A stretch of DNA of 12,795 nucleotides, taken from positions 1 through 12,795 of the forward strand of contig CALMPB010000101.1 of assembly GCA_937871985.1 (NCBI GenBank), read 5' to 3'. Source of the stretch: an uncultured Burkholderiaceae bacterium (GTDB taxonomy: Bacteria; Pseudomonadota; Gammaproteobacteria; Burkholderiales; Burkholderiaceae). The number at the start of each line of letters is the position of its first letter. Position 1 is the stretch's first letter. Positions 6,936-12,795 of the stretch are shown here, in pieces. The notes below the pieces were generated by a model, which was given only the letters and a program-made list of their open reading frames with translations, searched no databases and had not been told where the DNA came from. Both the position numbers and the translations under genes were made by a program.

Positions 6936-7808
6936 TCAGCGGACGCTTGCACTATCGGGAAGCGTGCCGTTTCGCCATTCCCGTGGGGTCATGCTGCAAT
7001 GAGCCTTGAATGCGCGCGAAAGCGCGGCTTCACTGCCATAACCAACCTCAATCGCGATCATCTTCAACGGTCGCCCCTGCCGCAACGCCCGCTGCGCCAA
7101 CCTGATACGCCAGCCCTGTAAATAGACACCTGGGGTACAACCGACAACGCTACGGAAACTGTTGGCGAATACGGTACGTGACATCCCCGAAATGCCGGCC
7201 AACGCATCTAGTGACCATGCTTGCCGCGGTTGATCGTGCATTGCCACGAGGGCTTGGCGCAACTTGGGATGCGACAAACCGGCCAGCATGCCACCACTGA
7301 TCTTCCCTGCCTCCATCAAGTGCCGCAACACCTGAATCAACACAACCTCGAACAGCCGGTCAATTAGCACATGCCGACCGCAGTTGTTGCCGAATGCCTC
7401 ATCGAACAGCAGTGTCAGCACTTGATCGACACCATCGACGTCATCCAGCGCCAAGCAGATAACGTCCGGCAGCGCACCCGCCACCGGATTTGAAATTCCA
7501 CCATCGAATTGAAGATCTGCACATACCAGGTCTGCGCCGCGCTGGGTGTCAGTCATAAAGCGCCTGGACATGGGGCGCGGATAGAGCAGCAGGCTTGGAA
7601 CGTTCACCTGGAGTGGGGGGTGCCCAGGATGGATGACCTCCACCGCCCCAGTCCTGACCAAATGCATCTGGCCACCCTCCTTTGGGGCGGAGAAATCGGT
7701 GATGCCGCACATGGCACCCGAATGAAACATGCGTACGCGTACCGGGAAGTGATTCAGCAGCGCCGCCAAGCGGTCAGTACATGCATCGGTCAATTTGGAA
7801 CTCTGCAT
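6936..7808 (-). CDS. AraC-family transcriptional regulator with N-terminal cupin-type domain
   Basis: The product has 290 residues. The N-terminal half (about 24-115) fits the AraC-binding/cupin-6 effector domain, with GQMHLVRTGAVEVIHPG and PSLLLYPRPMSRRF. The C-terminal AraC DNA-binding domain spans about 183-280: first helix-turn-helix in WSLDALAGISGMSRTVFANS (198-217), the linker FRSVVGCTPGVYLQGWRI, and the second in IAIEVGYGSEAALSRAFKAH (251-270), ending in TPREWR. The ATG at 7806-7808 is preferred over the TTG one codon upstream. No ribosome site precedes it, and a good promoter ends only a few bases upstream, so the mRNA may be nearly leaderless. It diverges from the truncated ohr and hydrolase genes, which are its probable targets. 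Relatives of this cupin-6 type often control an adjacent oxidoreductase or hydrolase gene. Confidence 0.9.
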   Translation of the reverse strand: MQSSKLTDACTDRLAALLNHFPVRVRMFHSGAMCGITDFSAPKEGGQMHLVRTGAVEVIHPGHPPLQVNVPSLLLYPRPMSRRFMTDTQRGADLVCADLQFDGGISNPVAGALPDVICLALDDVDGVDQVLTLLFDEAFGNNCGRHVLIDRLFEVVLIQVLRHLMEAGKISGGMLAGLSHPKLRQALVAMHDQPRQAWSLDALAGISGMSRTVFANSFRSVVGCTPGVYLQGWRIRLAQRALRQGRPLKMIAIEVGYGSEAALSRAFKAHCSMTPREWRNGTLPDSASVR

Positions 7809-7820
7809 CAAGTTTTTTGT

Positions 7821-7849
7821 ATTTTATGTAGCTAAAAACACCGCGTCCA
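7821..7849 (-). promoter_or_regulatory. promoter of the AraC-family gene
   Basis: Read leftward: -35 TGGACG (7849-7844), a 17-base spacer, then -10 TAAAAT (7826-7821). The -10 matches the sigma-70 consensus at five of six positions and the -35 at four. Transcription would start near 7814, only about six bases before the ATG at 7808. Confidence 0.5.
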
Positions 7850-7908
7850 GTTCTAAAGTTCGTTCAGCCACCCGGGTCCATTCAACCTCAAATCACAAGG
7901 AGTACCTG

Positions 7909-8097
7909 ATGTCGATCGAAGTACTCCTGTACCGCGCCCAAGCCACAGCCATCAGCGACCGTGAAGGGAACGCCACCTCATCGGATGGCGTCCTGAAAGT
8001 CCGGCTCCCCACACCACGCGAACTTGGTGGCGTTGGCGGTCCTGGCACCGACCCAGAGCGGATGTTTGCCGCTGGCTACTCCGCGTTGTGCGTTTGA
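7909..8097 (+). pseudogene. truncated Ohr/OsmC-family organic hydroperoxide resistance protein
   Basis: Only 62 residues are encoded against about 140 in complete Ohr. The N-terminal third is clear: SIEVLLYRAQATA, then NATSSDGVLKVRLPTPRELG, then PGTDPERMFAAGYSAL. In Ohr the last block continues through the first catalytic cysteine (usual order GYSACF) into the helix bearing the rest of the fold. Here the reading becomes GYSALCV and stops, and no later frame up to the next gene resumes Ohr sequence. The second redox cysteine and most of the fold are gone, so a peroxidase is not expected. The start is well supported by AAGGAG (7897-7902) six bases upstream of the ATG, so translation itself may be intact. 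It lies between the divergent AraC gene and the hydrolase. The 3' part was probably deleted when the hydrolase region was joined. Confidence 0.82.
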
Positions 8098-8149
8098 GCC
8101 TCGTTTGAGTCTCACGGCCCTATTCATCTTCAACCAAAGGATCAGCATC

Positions 8150-9163
8150 ATGAAGTTCACGAACAAGCTCATCGCCGCGTCTGCCATGGCTCTGGCGTCC
8201 ACCCTGTCCCTGGCGGCCGGCAGTCCTGGTGTCGAACGCAATACCCAAGCCTTCCTCGAAGCCTTGGCTAAAGGCGGTGGCCAGCCACTGGAAACCCTGT
8301 CGCCTGCCGATGCCCGCCAGGTGCTTGTTGGCGCACAGAAAGGCGCGAAGCTAGCGCCCGCCGACGTCAGCGAGAAAACCATCACCGTTGATGGCAAGCC
8401 GATCGTGTTGAACATCGTTCGTCCCGCCGGCTCCAAAGGCGTATTGCCCGCGTTCATCTTCGTGCATGGCGGCGGCTGGATTCTGGGCGATTATCCGACG
8501 CACGAGCGCTTCGTTCGCGATCTGGTCGCCGACTCTGGCGCGGTGGGGGTTTTCGTGAACTACACCCCTTCGCCCGAGGCGCGTTACCCCGTGGCCATCA
8601 ACGAAATCTACGCTGCCACCAAGTGGGTGGCTGAAAACGGCTCGCAGATAAATGTGGATGGCAAGCGGCTGGCCATTGTGGGCAACAGCGTAGGCGGCAA
8701 CATGGCCACGGTGGTGGCGCTGATGGCCAAGGCCAAGGGCACGCCCAAGCTGCGCTCGCAAGTACTGTTCTGGCCCGTCACCAACGCCAACTTCGAGAAT
8801 GCGTCATACGACGAATATGCCAACGGCCACTTCCTGACCAAGGGCATGATGAAGTGGTTCTGGGATGCCTATACCACCGACCCGAAGCAGCGCCAGGAGA
8901 TTTACGCCTCGCCGCTGCTGGCGACACCCGAGCAGTTGAAGGGGCTTCCCCCGACGCTGATCCAGACGGCCGAGAAGGACGTGCTGCGCGATGAAGGCGA
9001 AGCCTACGCACGCAAGCTGGACGCCGCAGGTGTGAACGTGGTCTCAACCCGCTATAACGGCATGATTCACGACTTCGGCCTGCTCAATGTGCTAGCTGAC
9101 GTGCCAGCTACGCGCGCCGCCCTGCATCAAGCTAGTGAAGAATTGAAGGCTCGTTTGCGCTGA
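8150..9163 (+). CDS. secreted alpha/beta hydrolase (HSL/family IV esterase type)
   Basis: The product has 337 residues, with a Sec signal peptide (KFTNKLIAASAMALAS then LSLAAG, cleavage near residue 23), so it acts in the periplasm or outside. Alpha/beta hydrolase features are the oxyanion-hole HGGGW at 106-110, the nucleophile elbow GNSVGG with Ser180, an Asp in EKDVLRDEG (Asp277), and His307 in MIHDFGLLN. The combination HGGGW plus D-x-L-R-D-E-G is that of the hormone-sensitive-lipase family, which hydrolyses short acyl esters; the actual substrate is unknown. The start has AAAGGA (8136-8141) eight bases upstream. A longer open frame exists upstream, but it overlaps the ohr remnant and lacks a signal peptide. 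A clear terminator follows. It is probably co-transcribed with the ohr remnant and regulated by the divergent AraC protein. Confidence 0.92.
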   Translation: MKFTNKLIAASAMALASTLSLAAGSPGVERNTQAFLEALAKGGGQPLETLSPADARQVLVGAQKGAKLAPADVSEKTITVDGKPIVLNIVRPAGSKGVLPAFIFVHGGGWILGDYPTHERFVRDLVADSGAVGVFVNYTPSPEARYPVAINEIYAATKWVAENGSQINVDGKRLAIVGNSVGGNMATVVALMAKAKGTPKLRSQVLFWPVTNANFENASYDEYANGHFLTKGMMKWFWDAYTTDPKQRQEIYASPLLATPEQLKGLPPTLIQTAEKDVLRDEGEAYARKLDAAGVNVVSTRYNGMIHDFGLLNVLADVPATRAALHQASEELKARLR

Positions 9164-9172
9164 CATGAAATG

Positions 9173-9219
9173 GCCGCACCCAAGCCATAGGGGTATCCGG
9201 TTTGGGCGCGGCTATTTTT
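9173..9219 (+). terminator. Rho-independent terminator of the hydrolase gene
   Basis: A 14-base arm (9173-9186, GCCGCACCCAAGCC) pairs with 9199-9212 (with two G-T-type mismatches or wobbles) around a 12-base loop, followed directly by TATTTTT (9213-9219). It starts nine bases after the hydrolase stop. Confidence 0.85.
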
Positions 9220-9287
9220 GCTGATGAACCGCGTGAACTTGGCTGGCCTGGCTGCGCCAGTGACCAGTCAAGCCCATTTCACGGTAC

Positions 9288-9660
9288 ATGCTGCAGCACA
9301 TCGAACGACTCAAGGCATGGCAGGCGTTCGATTTGCCTCCCGGCATCGAACGGACAGTGCGCCAGAACCGGCTGCAGTTTCAGGCATCCGATAGGGCGAT
9401 CATCGCCAAGATGTGGCTGCTCGGCCGCATCGGCGAGAGCTAGCTGCGAGCCGCGCCCGCAGGCATGGAAGTGATCGATGCCATTGAAGTGCTGCGCGGT
9501 GCCACCCGAAAAATTCGCCAGCCTCAGACAAGCCAGCGGATTACCGTTGGCTGGGGCCACCGACTGCGGCCCATATCCACATGAATGGCTGACGCTGCAG
9601 GGAACGCAGCGCGCCACCATCAACCGCATGGCGATGGCCAGCAAGCTGCCGGAAGCCATC
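9288..9660 (+). pseudogene. tnpA: degenerate Tn3-family transposase remnant
   Basis: Segments of a Tn3-family TnpA are readable in their normal order but with large pieces missing. Segment 1 (9288-9374) reads [19 protein letters not shown] then ERTVRQNRL. Segment 2 (9375-9440) reads [20 protein letters not shown] then ES and a TAG at 9441-9443. Segment 3 in the same frame (9444-9497) reads LRAAPAGMEVIDAIEVLR. Segment 4 in the next frame (9499-9660) reads VPPEKFASLRQASGLPLAGA, then TDCGPYPHEWLTLQ, then ATINRMAMASKLPEAI. Intact relatives carry these blocks over several hundred residues of a protein of about 1000, so at least three internal deletions have occurred, and the N-terminal and catalytic C-terminal parts are absent. 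No Tn3 terminal inverted repeats are visible. It cannot be functional. It marks past transposon activity beside the AraC/hydrolase block. Confidence 0.8.
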
Positions 9661-9673
9661 GCCTTCCCGGCCG

Positions 9674-10243
9674 TCAATCATCCAGAACGCAGTGCGAGAG
9701 ACTCCGCATCGCATCGATGGCGCGATCGGTGGATTCGCCCATCTGGGCATGCACGATGGCGCCGTCAATCGCGACCGTAAGAGGGGCACCCAGGGCGTGG
9801 CCAGGGCTCTCGAAAAGCTCGTCCAGACATCTCGCGACGTCCTTCTTGTGCTCGCGCACGATCTTCAATATGGCGGGATGCGTTGAGCCGAACTCGGCCG
9901 CGGCATTCAGAAAAGCACAACCGCGGAAATCCTCGCTGTCGAACCAGTCGCGCAGCGTGAGCGCCAGCGAGTCGATCTGCGAGGCGCCGGCGGCCAGGTT
10001 GGACGCCAGACTCTCTCGAAACCACCGCATCCAGCGTTCGTGGCGGAACTCAAGATAGGCCATCACCAGCAATTCCTTGCTGGGATAGTGCCGATAGAAC
10101 GTCACCTTGGTGACAGCTGCGGCTTCGATGATCTTGTCGACCCCGGTGGCGCGGATGCCCTGGCCATAAAACAAGGCATGGGCCGCATGCAGGATGCGTT
10201 CACGGGGCGAGCGCGTGTCGACGGGGGGAGTGTTGCGTGTCAT
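9674..10243 (-). CDS. TetR/AcrR-family repressor
   Basis: The product has 189 residues. The N-terminal TetR DNA-binding domain is clear at about 14-60: RERILHAAHALFYGQGIRAT, then GVDKIIEAAAVTKVTFYRHY and PSKELLV, the usual helix-turn-helix ending in TFYRHYPSK. The C-terminal ligand-binding half is all-helical, with DFRGCAFLNAAAEF at 105-118, a segment typical of one TetR subgroup. The ATG at 10241-10243 was chosen because it directly precedes a normal-length N-terminal arm; no ribosome site is present and the best -10 box ends only a few bases upstream, so leaderless translation is plausible. It diverges from the DUF1348 gene and probably represses it and itself through the three repeated sites between them. 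The gene's end abuts the Tn3 remnant. Confidence 0.93.
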   Translation of the reverse strand: MTRNTPPVDTRSPRERILHAAHALFYGQGIRATGVDKIIEAAAVTKVTFYRHYPSKELLVMAYLEFRHERWMRWFRESLASNLAAGASQIDSLALTLRDWFDSEDFRGCAFLNAAAEFGSTHPAILKIVREHKKDVARCLDELFESPGHALGAPLTVAIDGAIVHAQMGESTDRAIDAMRSLSHCVLDD

Positions 10244-10248
10244 GACGT

Positions 10249-10278
10249 ATTGTAGACAGATCGGTCCACCATCCGCAA
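10249..10278 (-). promoter_or_regulatory. candidate promoter of the TetR gene
   Basis: Read leftward: TTGCGG (10278-10273), an 18-base spacer, TACAAT (10254-10249). The -10 matches five of six consensus positions; the -35 matches only in its first three bases. Transcription would begin near the ATG itself. Operator-like site 1 lies between and over these elements. Confidence 0.42.
10252..10269. promoter_or_regulatory. TetR operator-like site 1
   Basis: GTAGACAGATCGGTCCAC is the first of three near-identical 18-bp elements. The arms GTAGA/TCCAC are a near-inverted repeat. It overlaps the -10 box of the TetR gene, fitting autorepression. Confidence 0.65.
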
Positions 10279-10284
10279 TCAGTA

Positions 10285-10302
10285 GTAGACAGATCGTTCC
10301 AC
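10285..10302. promoter_or_regulatory. TetR operator-like site 2
   Basis: GTAGACAGATCGTTCCAC starts 33 bp after site 1 and differs from it at one base. It contains the TAGACA that could serve as the -35 box of the rightward gene. Confidence 0.65.
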
Positions 10303-10314
10303 ATGCATTAATCT
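10286..10314 (+). promoter_or_regulatory. candidate promoter of the DUF1348 gene
   Basis: TAGACA (10286-10291) matches five of six -35 positions. A 17-base spacer leads to TAATCT (10309-10314), a weak -10 box. The start would fall near operator-like site 3. Confidence 0.3.
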
Positions 10315-10320
10315 GCGCAT

Positions 10321-10338
10321 GTAGACAGACCGTTCTAC
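10321..10338. promoter_or_regulatory. TetR operator-like site 3
   Basis: GTAGACAGACCGTTCTAC is the most symmetric copy, with perfect arms GTAGA and TCTAC. It starts 36 bp after site 2 and ends 22 bp before the DUF1348 start codon, where bound repressor would block transcription start or early elongation. Confidence 0.68.
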
Positions 10339-10360
10339 GCACTTTGTCCCAGGAGCAATC

Positions 10361-10828
10361 ATGGAAACTCGCCCCCCGCTGCCGCCGTTCACCAAGGAAA
10401 CCGCCATTCAGAAGGTGAGGCTCGCCGAAGATGGCTGGAACTCGCGCGACGCCGCGAAGGTCGCACTGGCCTACACGCTGGATACCAAATGGCGCAATCG
10501 CGCCGAGTTCGCCAATAACCGGACGGAAGCCCAAGCCTTCCTGGATCGGAAATGGAAGAAGGAACTCGACTACCGGCTCATCAAGGAGCTCTGGGCCCAC
10601 GATGGCAACCGGATCGCCGTGCGTTATGCCTACGAGTGGCACGATGACGCGGGCAACTGGTTCCGCTCTTACGGCAACGAAAACTGGGAGTTCATGCCTG
10701 ATGGACTGATGCATCGTCGCTATGCCTGCGTCAACGACATGCCGATCAAGGAATCGGAGCGGAAGTTCCACTGGCCTCTCGGCCGCCGGCCCGACGATCA
10801 TCCGGGCTTGTCGGAACTGGGACTCTGA
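10361..10828 (+). CDS. DUF1348 / SnoaL-like (NTF2-fold) protein
   Basis: The product has 155 residues, about the full length of the family. Conserved DUF1348 blocks are [20 protein letters not shown] near the start, [20 protein letters not shown] (26-45), [20 protein letters not shown] (67-86), [20 protein letters not shown] (91-110), and the C-terminal [20 protein letters not shown]. The fold is the NTF2/SnoaL cone that binds small hydrophobic ligands or catalyses simple additions and isomerisations; no substrate is established for this family. AGGAG (10351-10355) five bases before the ATG fixes the start. It is transcribed away from the TetR gene, and the operator-like sites lie in its 5' region, so it is likely the repressed target, induced by an unknown small molecule. 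Confidence 0.93.
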   Translation: METRPPLPPFTKETAIQKVRLAEDGWNSRDAAKVALAYTLDTKWRNRAEFANNRTEAQAFLDRKWKKELDYRLIKELWAHDGNRIAVRYAYEWHDDAGNWFRSYGNENWEFMPDGLMHRRYACVNDMPIKESERKFHWPLGRRPDDHPGLSELGL

Positions 10829-10947
10829 ACGACCGCAAGAATGGTGAGCCGGAGCGTCCAGTCCGAGCGGGATTGGCCTCCGCGCTCCATTGCGCCTTAT
10901 ACAGCCCGACTTTCGGGACGCAACGGGGGGGCTCAGCGCCGCGCTTT

Positions 10948-11262
10948 TCAAGTTGAGTGCAACCAACTCGACATGTCCGGCAGACTGGCGGAGCCCAGCA
11001 CTTCCTCGCAGGCAATCGATAGCCCCAGCAAGCGCGCCTCTTGGCCCGCCGGCGCCAATAATTGCAACGCGGCGGGCAATCGTTCATCGTGCAGCCCGAG
11101 TGGCAGCGCGCTGGCGCAGAGATTAAAAACGTTTGCCGGCCGAGTGGGTCCAAAGCAACGACCTTCCATTGCTGCTTCCGCATCGGCGGAAGGGAAGTCG
11201 CCGGGATAGATCGGCGGAAAGTGCTGTTTGACCGGCGCGATCCACGCGTCACAGCTTCTGAA
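10948..11262 (-). pseudogene. C-terminal remnant of an amidase-signature enzyme
   Basis: About 105 residues of a protein that is normally about 400-500. Readable blocks are CDAWIAPVKQHFPPIYPG, then FGPTRPANVFNLCASALPLG, then LPAALQLLAPAGQEARLLGL. This is the usual end of amidase-signature proteins: 't.paN..g.pa.s.p.G...glP.glQl.ap.g.E..Ll'. The Ser-cis-Ser-Lys catalytic part and the Gly/Ser-rich signature region are missing. On its 5' side the frame runs directly into the end of the DUF3396 gene, five bases beyond that gene's stop, so the 5' part has been lost at a sharp junction. There is no start codon or ribosome site for a proper gene. It converges on the DUF1348 gene. Confidence 0.78.
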
Positions 11263-11267
11263 AGTGG

Positions 11268-12364
11268 CTACAGTCTGTCGTCCAGAGAGTGACTTGAATC
11301 CAGCCGCGGCGTATCCAGCAGTCGTGCTTTCACATCGAGTAGCTCGTCTTCGGACACATCGAAACGCTCTATCCAGGCTTCGCCTTTCAGTCCAGTCAGC
11401 CGCGGTTCGCCGGCGGCACTTGCTGCCAGGTGTAGCCCGAACGCAGCACTGCGCAGCGGTTTGAGCGCTGCGTTAGGTAGCGCGTACTGCGGAGGCTTAG
11501 GGTCGATAGCCGTCGCAGCCAGGTCAGGTTCATTGCCAGCCTGAATGACGATGCCGGCGCCATAGTCATAGAAGGCAAACCAATCCGGAGGCAATTCCGA
11601 GCGCAACGTGTGCAAGCCGCCGGCCTGCGCCACCATGTCGCGATTGATTGCGGTCAGCCAAGACACCGTCTTGAGTGTGTTAGGTTTGAGCACCATGGCG
11701 GAGAACACTGGCGCCCCCACGTCAACGCTGCGGGCCTGCTCCGACGCGAAGGCTTCGGTGGGCTGGTTACTGTTCCATTCCGACGGGGACAGCACAAAAC
11801 CAAAACCACCATGGCCATGCAGCGCTTGCAGCCGGCCTGCGAACTCGACGAACAAGGCTTGAAAGGCTTTGGGCTGCTCGACAATATCCACAAAGGGCAC
11901 AGCAAACCGAAGCACGTCCAGACGGCCTGTTTTTTTGGCGGCCCACGCCGGTGCGGCGTTGACATAAAAGGAATAGGGACCGGCGTCCTCGCGCTTGGTA
12001 CCGCTCGTGTATTGCAGGTCGAGCTTCTCGTCTTCGTCGAGCGTTTTGAAAAAATCGCGGATCTTCGGAGCTTTGGCGTAGGGCATGCACGGCGGGCCTG
12101 ACGGGGCTCTCCACGCCACAGCCATGTGAGTGCATCGCCCACCTGCGCCAGATAATCCTCAAAGCAGTGTGCGATTGCGTCCCGCTTGACCTGTGTATGG
12201 CCCCCCTCAAAATACAAGGTGCCTGTGATGGCGATGACCGCGCCCACATAGTCGTGACGGCTCTTGGGCATGAGCATCGCCCCGGGGAACTGCTGCGCCT
12301 GCGTGTTCTCGCGAAGTGCTGCGGCAAACGCCTCGCGGCTCATTTCGGGATGAAAGTCTGTCAT
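11268..12364 (-). pseudogene. DUF3396 type VI immunity-family protein, frameshifted
   Basis: The product is split over two frames. The first, from the ATG at 12362-12364, gives MTDFHPEMSREAFAAALREN, then DYVGAVIAITGTLYFEGGHT, then CFEDYLAQVGDALTWLWRGE. The second resumes at SGPPCMPYAKAPKIRDFFKT and runs to the stop at 11268, with VLSPSEWNSNQPTEAFASEQ and LPPDWFAFYDYGAGIVIQAG. Adding one C to the four-C run (GGGG at 12103-12106 on the plus strand) restores one frame of 365 residues, a normal length for the family, joining as GEPPSGPPCMPYAKAP. The family is found next to type VI secretion effectors and is regarded as their immunity partner. It follows the nuclease gene by eight bases when both frames are repaired. 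Either the gene is broken or the base is an assembly error. Confidence 0.85.
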
Positions 12365-12372
12365 AGGTCGTC

Positions 12373-12795
12373 TCAGGGTACTGCGGGGGCGGGCGCAGGG
12401 ATTCCACCGGGCAAGGGGGGGCAGGCGGCCGCGCATATACATCCGCAGCAAAATGTAAAGCGCCTGGCTCGCCGGTACGGCGTACTTGTCTAGCTCTTCG
12501 GTCTTGCGTTCGCGCTCCTCCACCTGGTTGCAGTCGCATTCCGAAGATTCGAGCAGCACAGTTTTATCGAAACTGCCGGCGATTCTTATGTATGCCTCTA
12601 ACTGACCATCGCCCAGGTCGTCGTTGGGGAATTTGATCTCCACCACCATGCGGATGTTGTCTTGCGTGGGCGAGCTCGTCGGGTCATTGACGATCACTAC
12701 ATCGGGACGCCGAACATAGCTGCGGTTCGGTTTCCACGTTGGCCCAGCCGCACGGCTGTAGGTTGGTTCAATGGTGCCCGAGCGCAGATAGCGTC
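12373..12795 (-). CDS. VRR-NUC domain nuclease, probable type VI secretion effector, C-terminal part only
   Basis: The 5' end lies beyond the window. The visible part contains a PD-(D/E)XK/VRR-NUC core: the Asp in SYVRRPDVVIVNDPT, the Glu-x-Lys in IRMVVEIKFPNDDL, and the Gln in GDGQLEAYIRIAGSF. A charged helix follows (QVEERERKTEELDKYAVPAS), then a hydrophobic helix SQALYILLRMYMRGRLPPL. As written, a run of seven C (G at 12415-12421 on the plus strand) keeps the frame open past the normal end and into the DUF3396 start codon. With six C the protein would end in LPGGIPAPAPAVP at a TGA (12373-12375), eight bases before the immunity ATG, which is the layout expected for an effector/immunity pair. 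The annotated end assumes this repair. Nuclease activity and secretion are family inference; the delivery domain is not in the window. Confidence 0.75.

Noticed and set aside
9279..9677. Minus-strand open frame over the Tn3 remnant
   Set aside because: The plus strand carries the recognisable transposase blocks; the minus translation has no family features.
10906..10918. CCCGA/TCGGG hairpin between the DUF1348 gene and the amidase remnant
   Set aside because: Only five base pairs and no T tract; too weak to call as a terminator.
10746..11252. Minus-strand open frame of 168 codons near the amidase remnant
   Set aside because: Cys/Arg-rich off-frame translation; the amidase blocks are in a different frame of the same strand.
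1..12795. CRISPR arrays, tRNA or rRNA genes
   Set aside because: I saw no regularly spaced direct repeats other than the three TetR operator-like sites, and no tRNA or rRNA-like stretches.

Overview
The window is GC-rich (coding third positions are mostly G or C) and reads like a betaproteobacterial chromosome. The gene content and protein wording suggest the Alcaligenaceae (Bordetella or Achromobacter type). This is an inference from style and family recognition, not from a marker gene.

Left part (1-6745), mostly chromosomal backbone. The 3' part of nadB (L-aspartate oxidase, NAD synthesis) runs rightward into a strong inverted repeat. Converging on it is a tight leftward operon of three lipoproteins: a CsgG-like protein, a DUF4810 protein and a GNA1162/DUF799 protein. 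Their junctions are a one-base TGATG overlap and a one-base gap. Next come a leftward spermidine-synthase-like gene, a rightward Ala-rich coiled-coil protein of unknown function, an exported WG-repeat-like protein, and a small acidic protein of unknown function.

Middle part (6936-9660), accessory in character. A leftward AraC-type regulator diverges from a truncated ohr (OsmC family) gene and a secreted alpha/beta hydrolase that ends in a clear Rho-independent terminator. Directly after it lies a decayed Tn3-family transposase remnant, with in-order internal deletions, a stop codon and a frame change.

Right part (9674-12795). A leftward TetR regulator and a rightward DUF1348/SnoaL-like gene share a 117-bp divergent region holding three copies of an 18-bp operator-like element. 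Then comes the C-terminal stub of an amidase, cut at its 5' side. The right edge holds a leftward pair that looks like a type VI secretion toxin and its immunity gene: the C-terminal VRR-NUC (PD-(D/E)XK) nuclease domain, then a DUF3396 immunity-type gene. Both carry an apparent single-base indel in a C run. One removes the nuclease stop and fuses the two frames. The other breaks the immunity gene.

The points most worth a second look are the double homopolymer frameshift in the effector/immunity pair, the three-operator TetR switch with a predicted leaderless regulator, the three-lipoprotein operon, and the signs of repeated deletion (ohr, Tn3, amidase) within about 3.2 kb.
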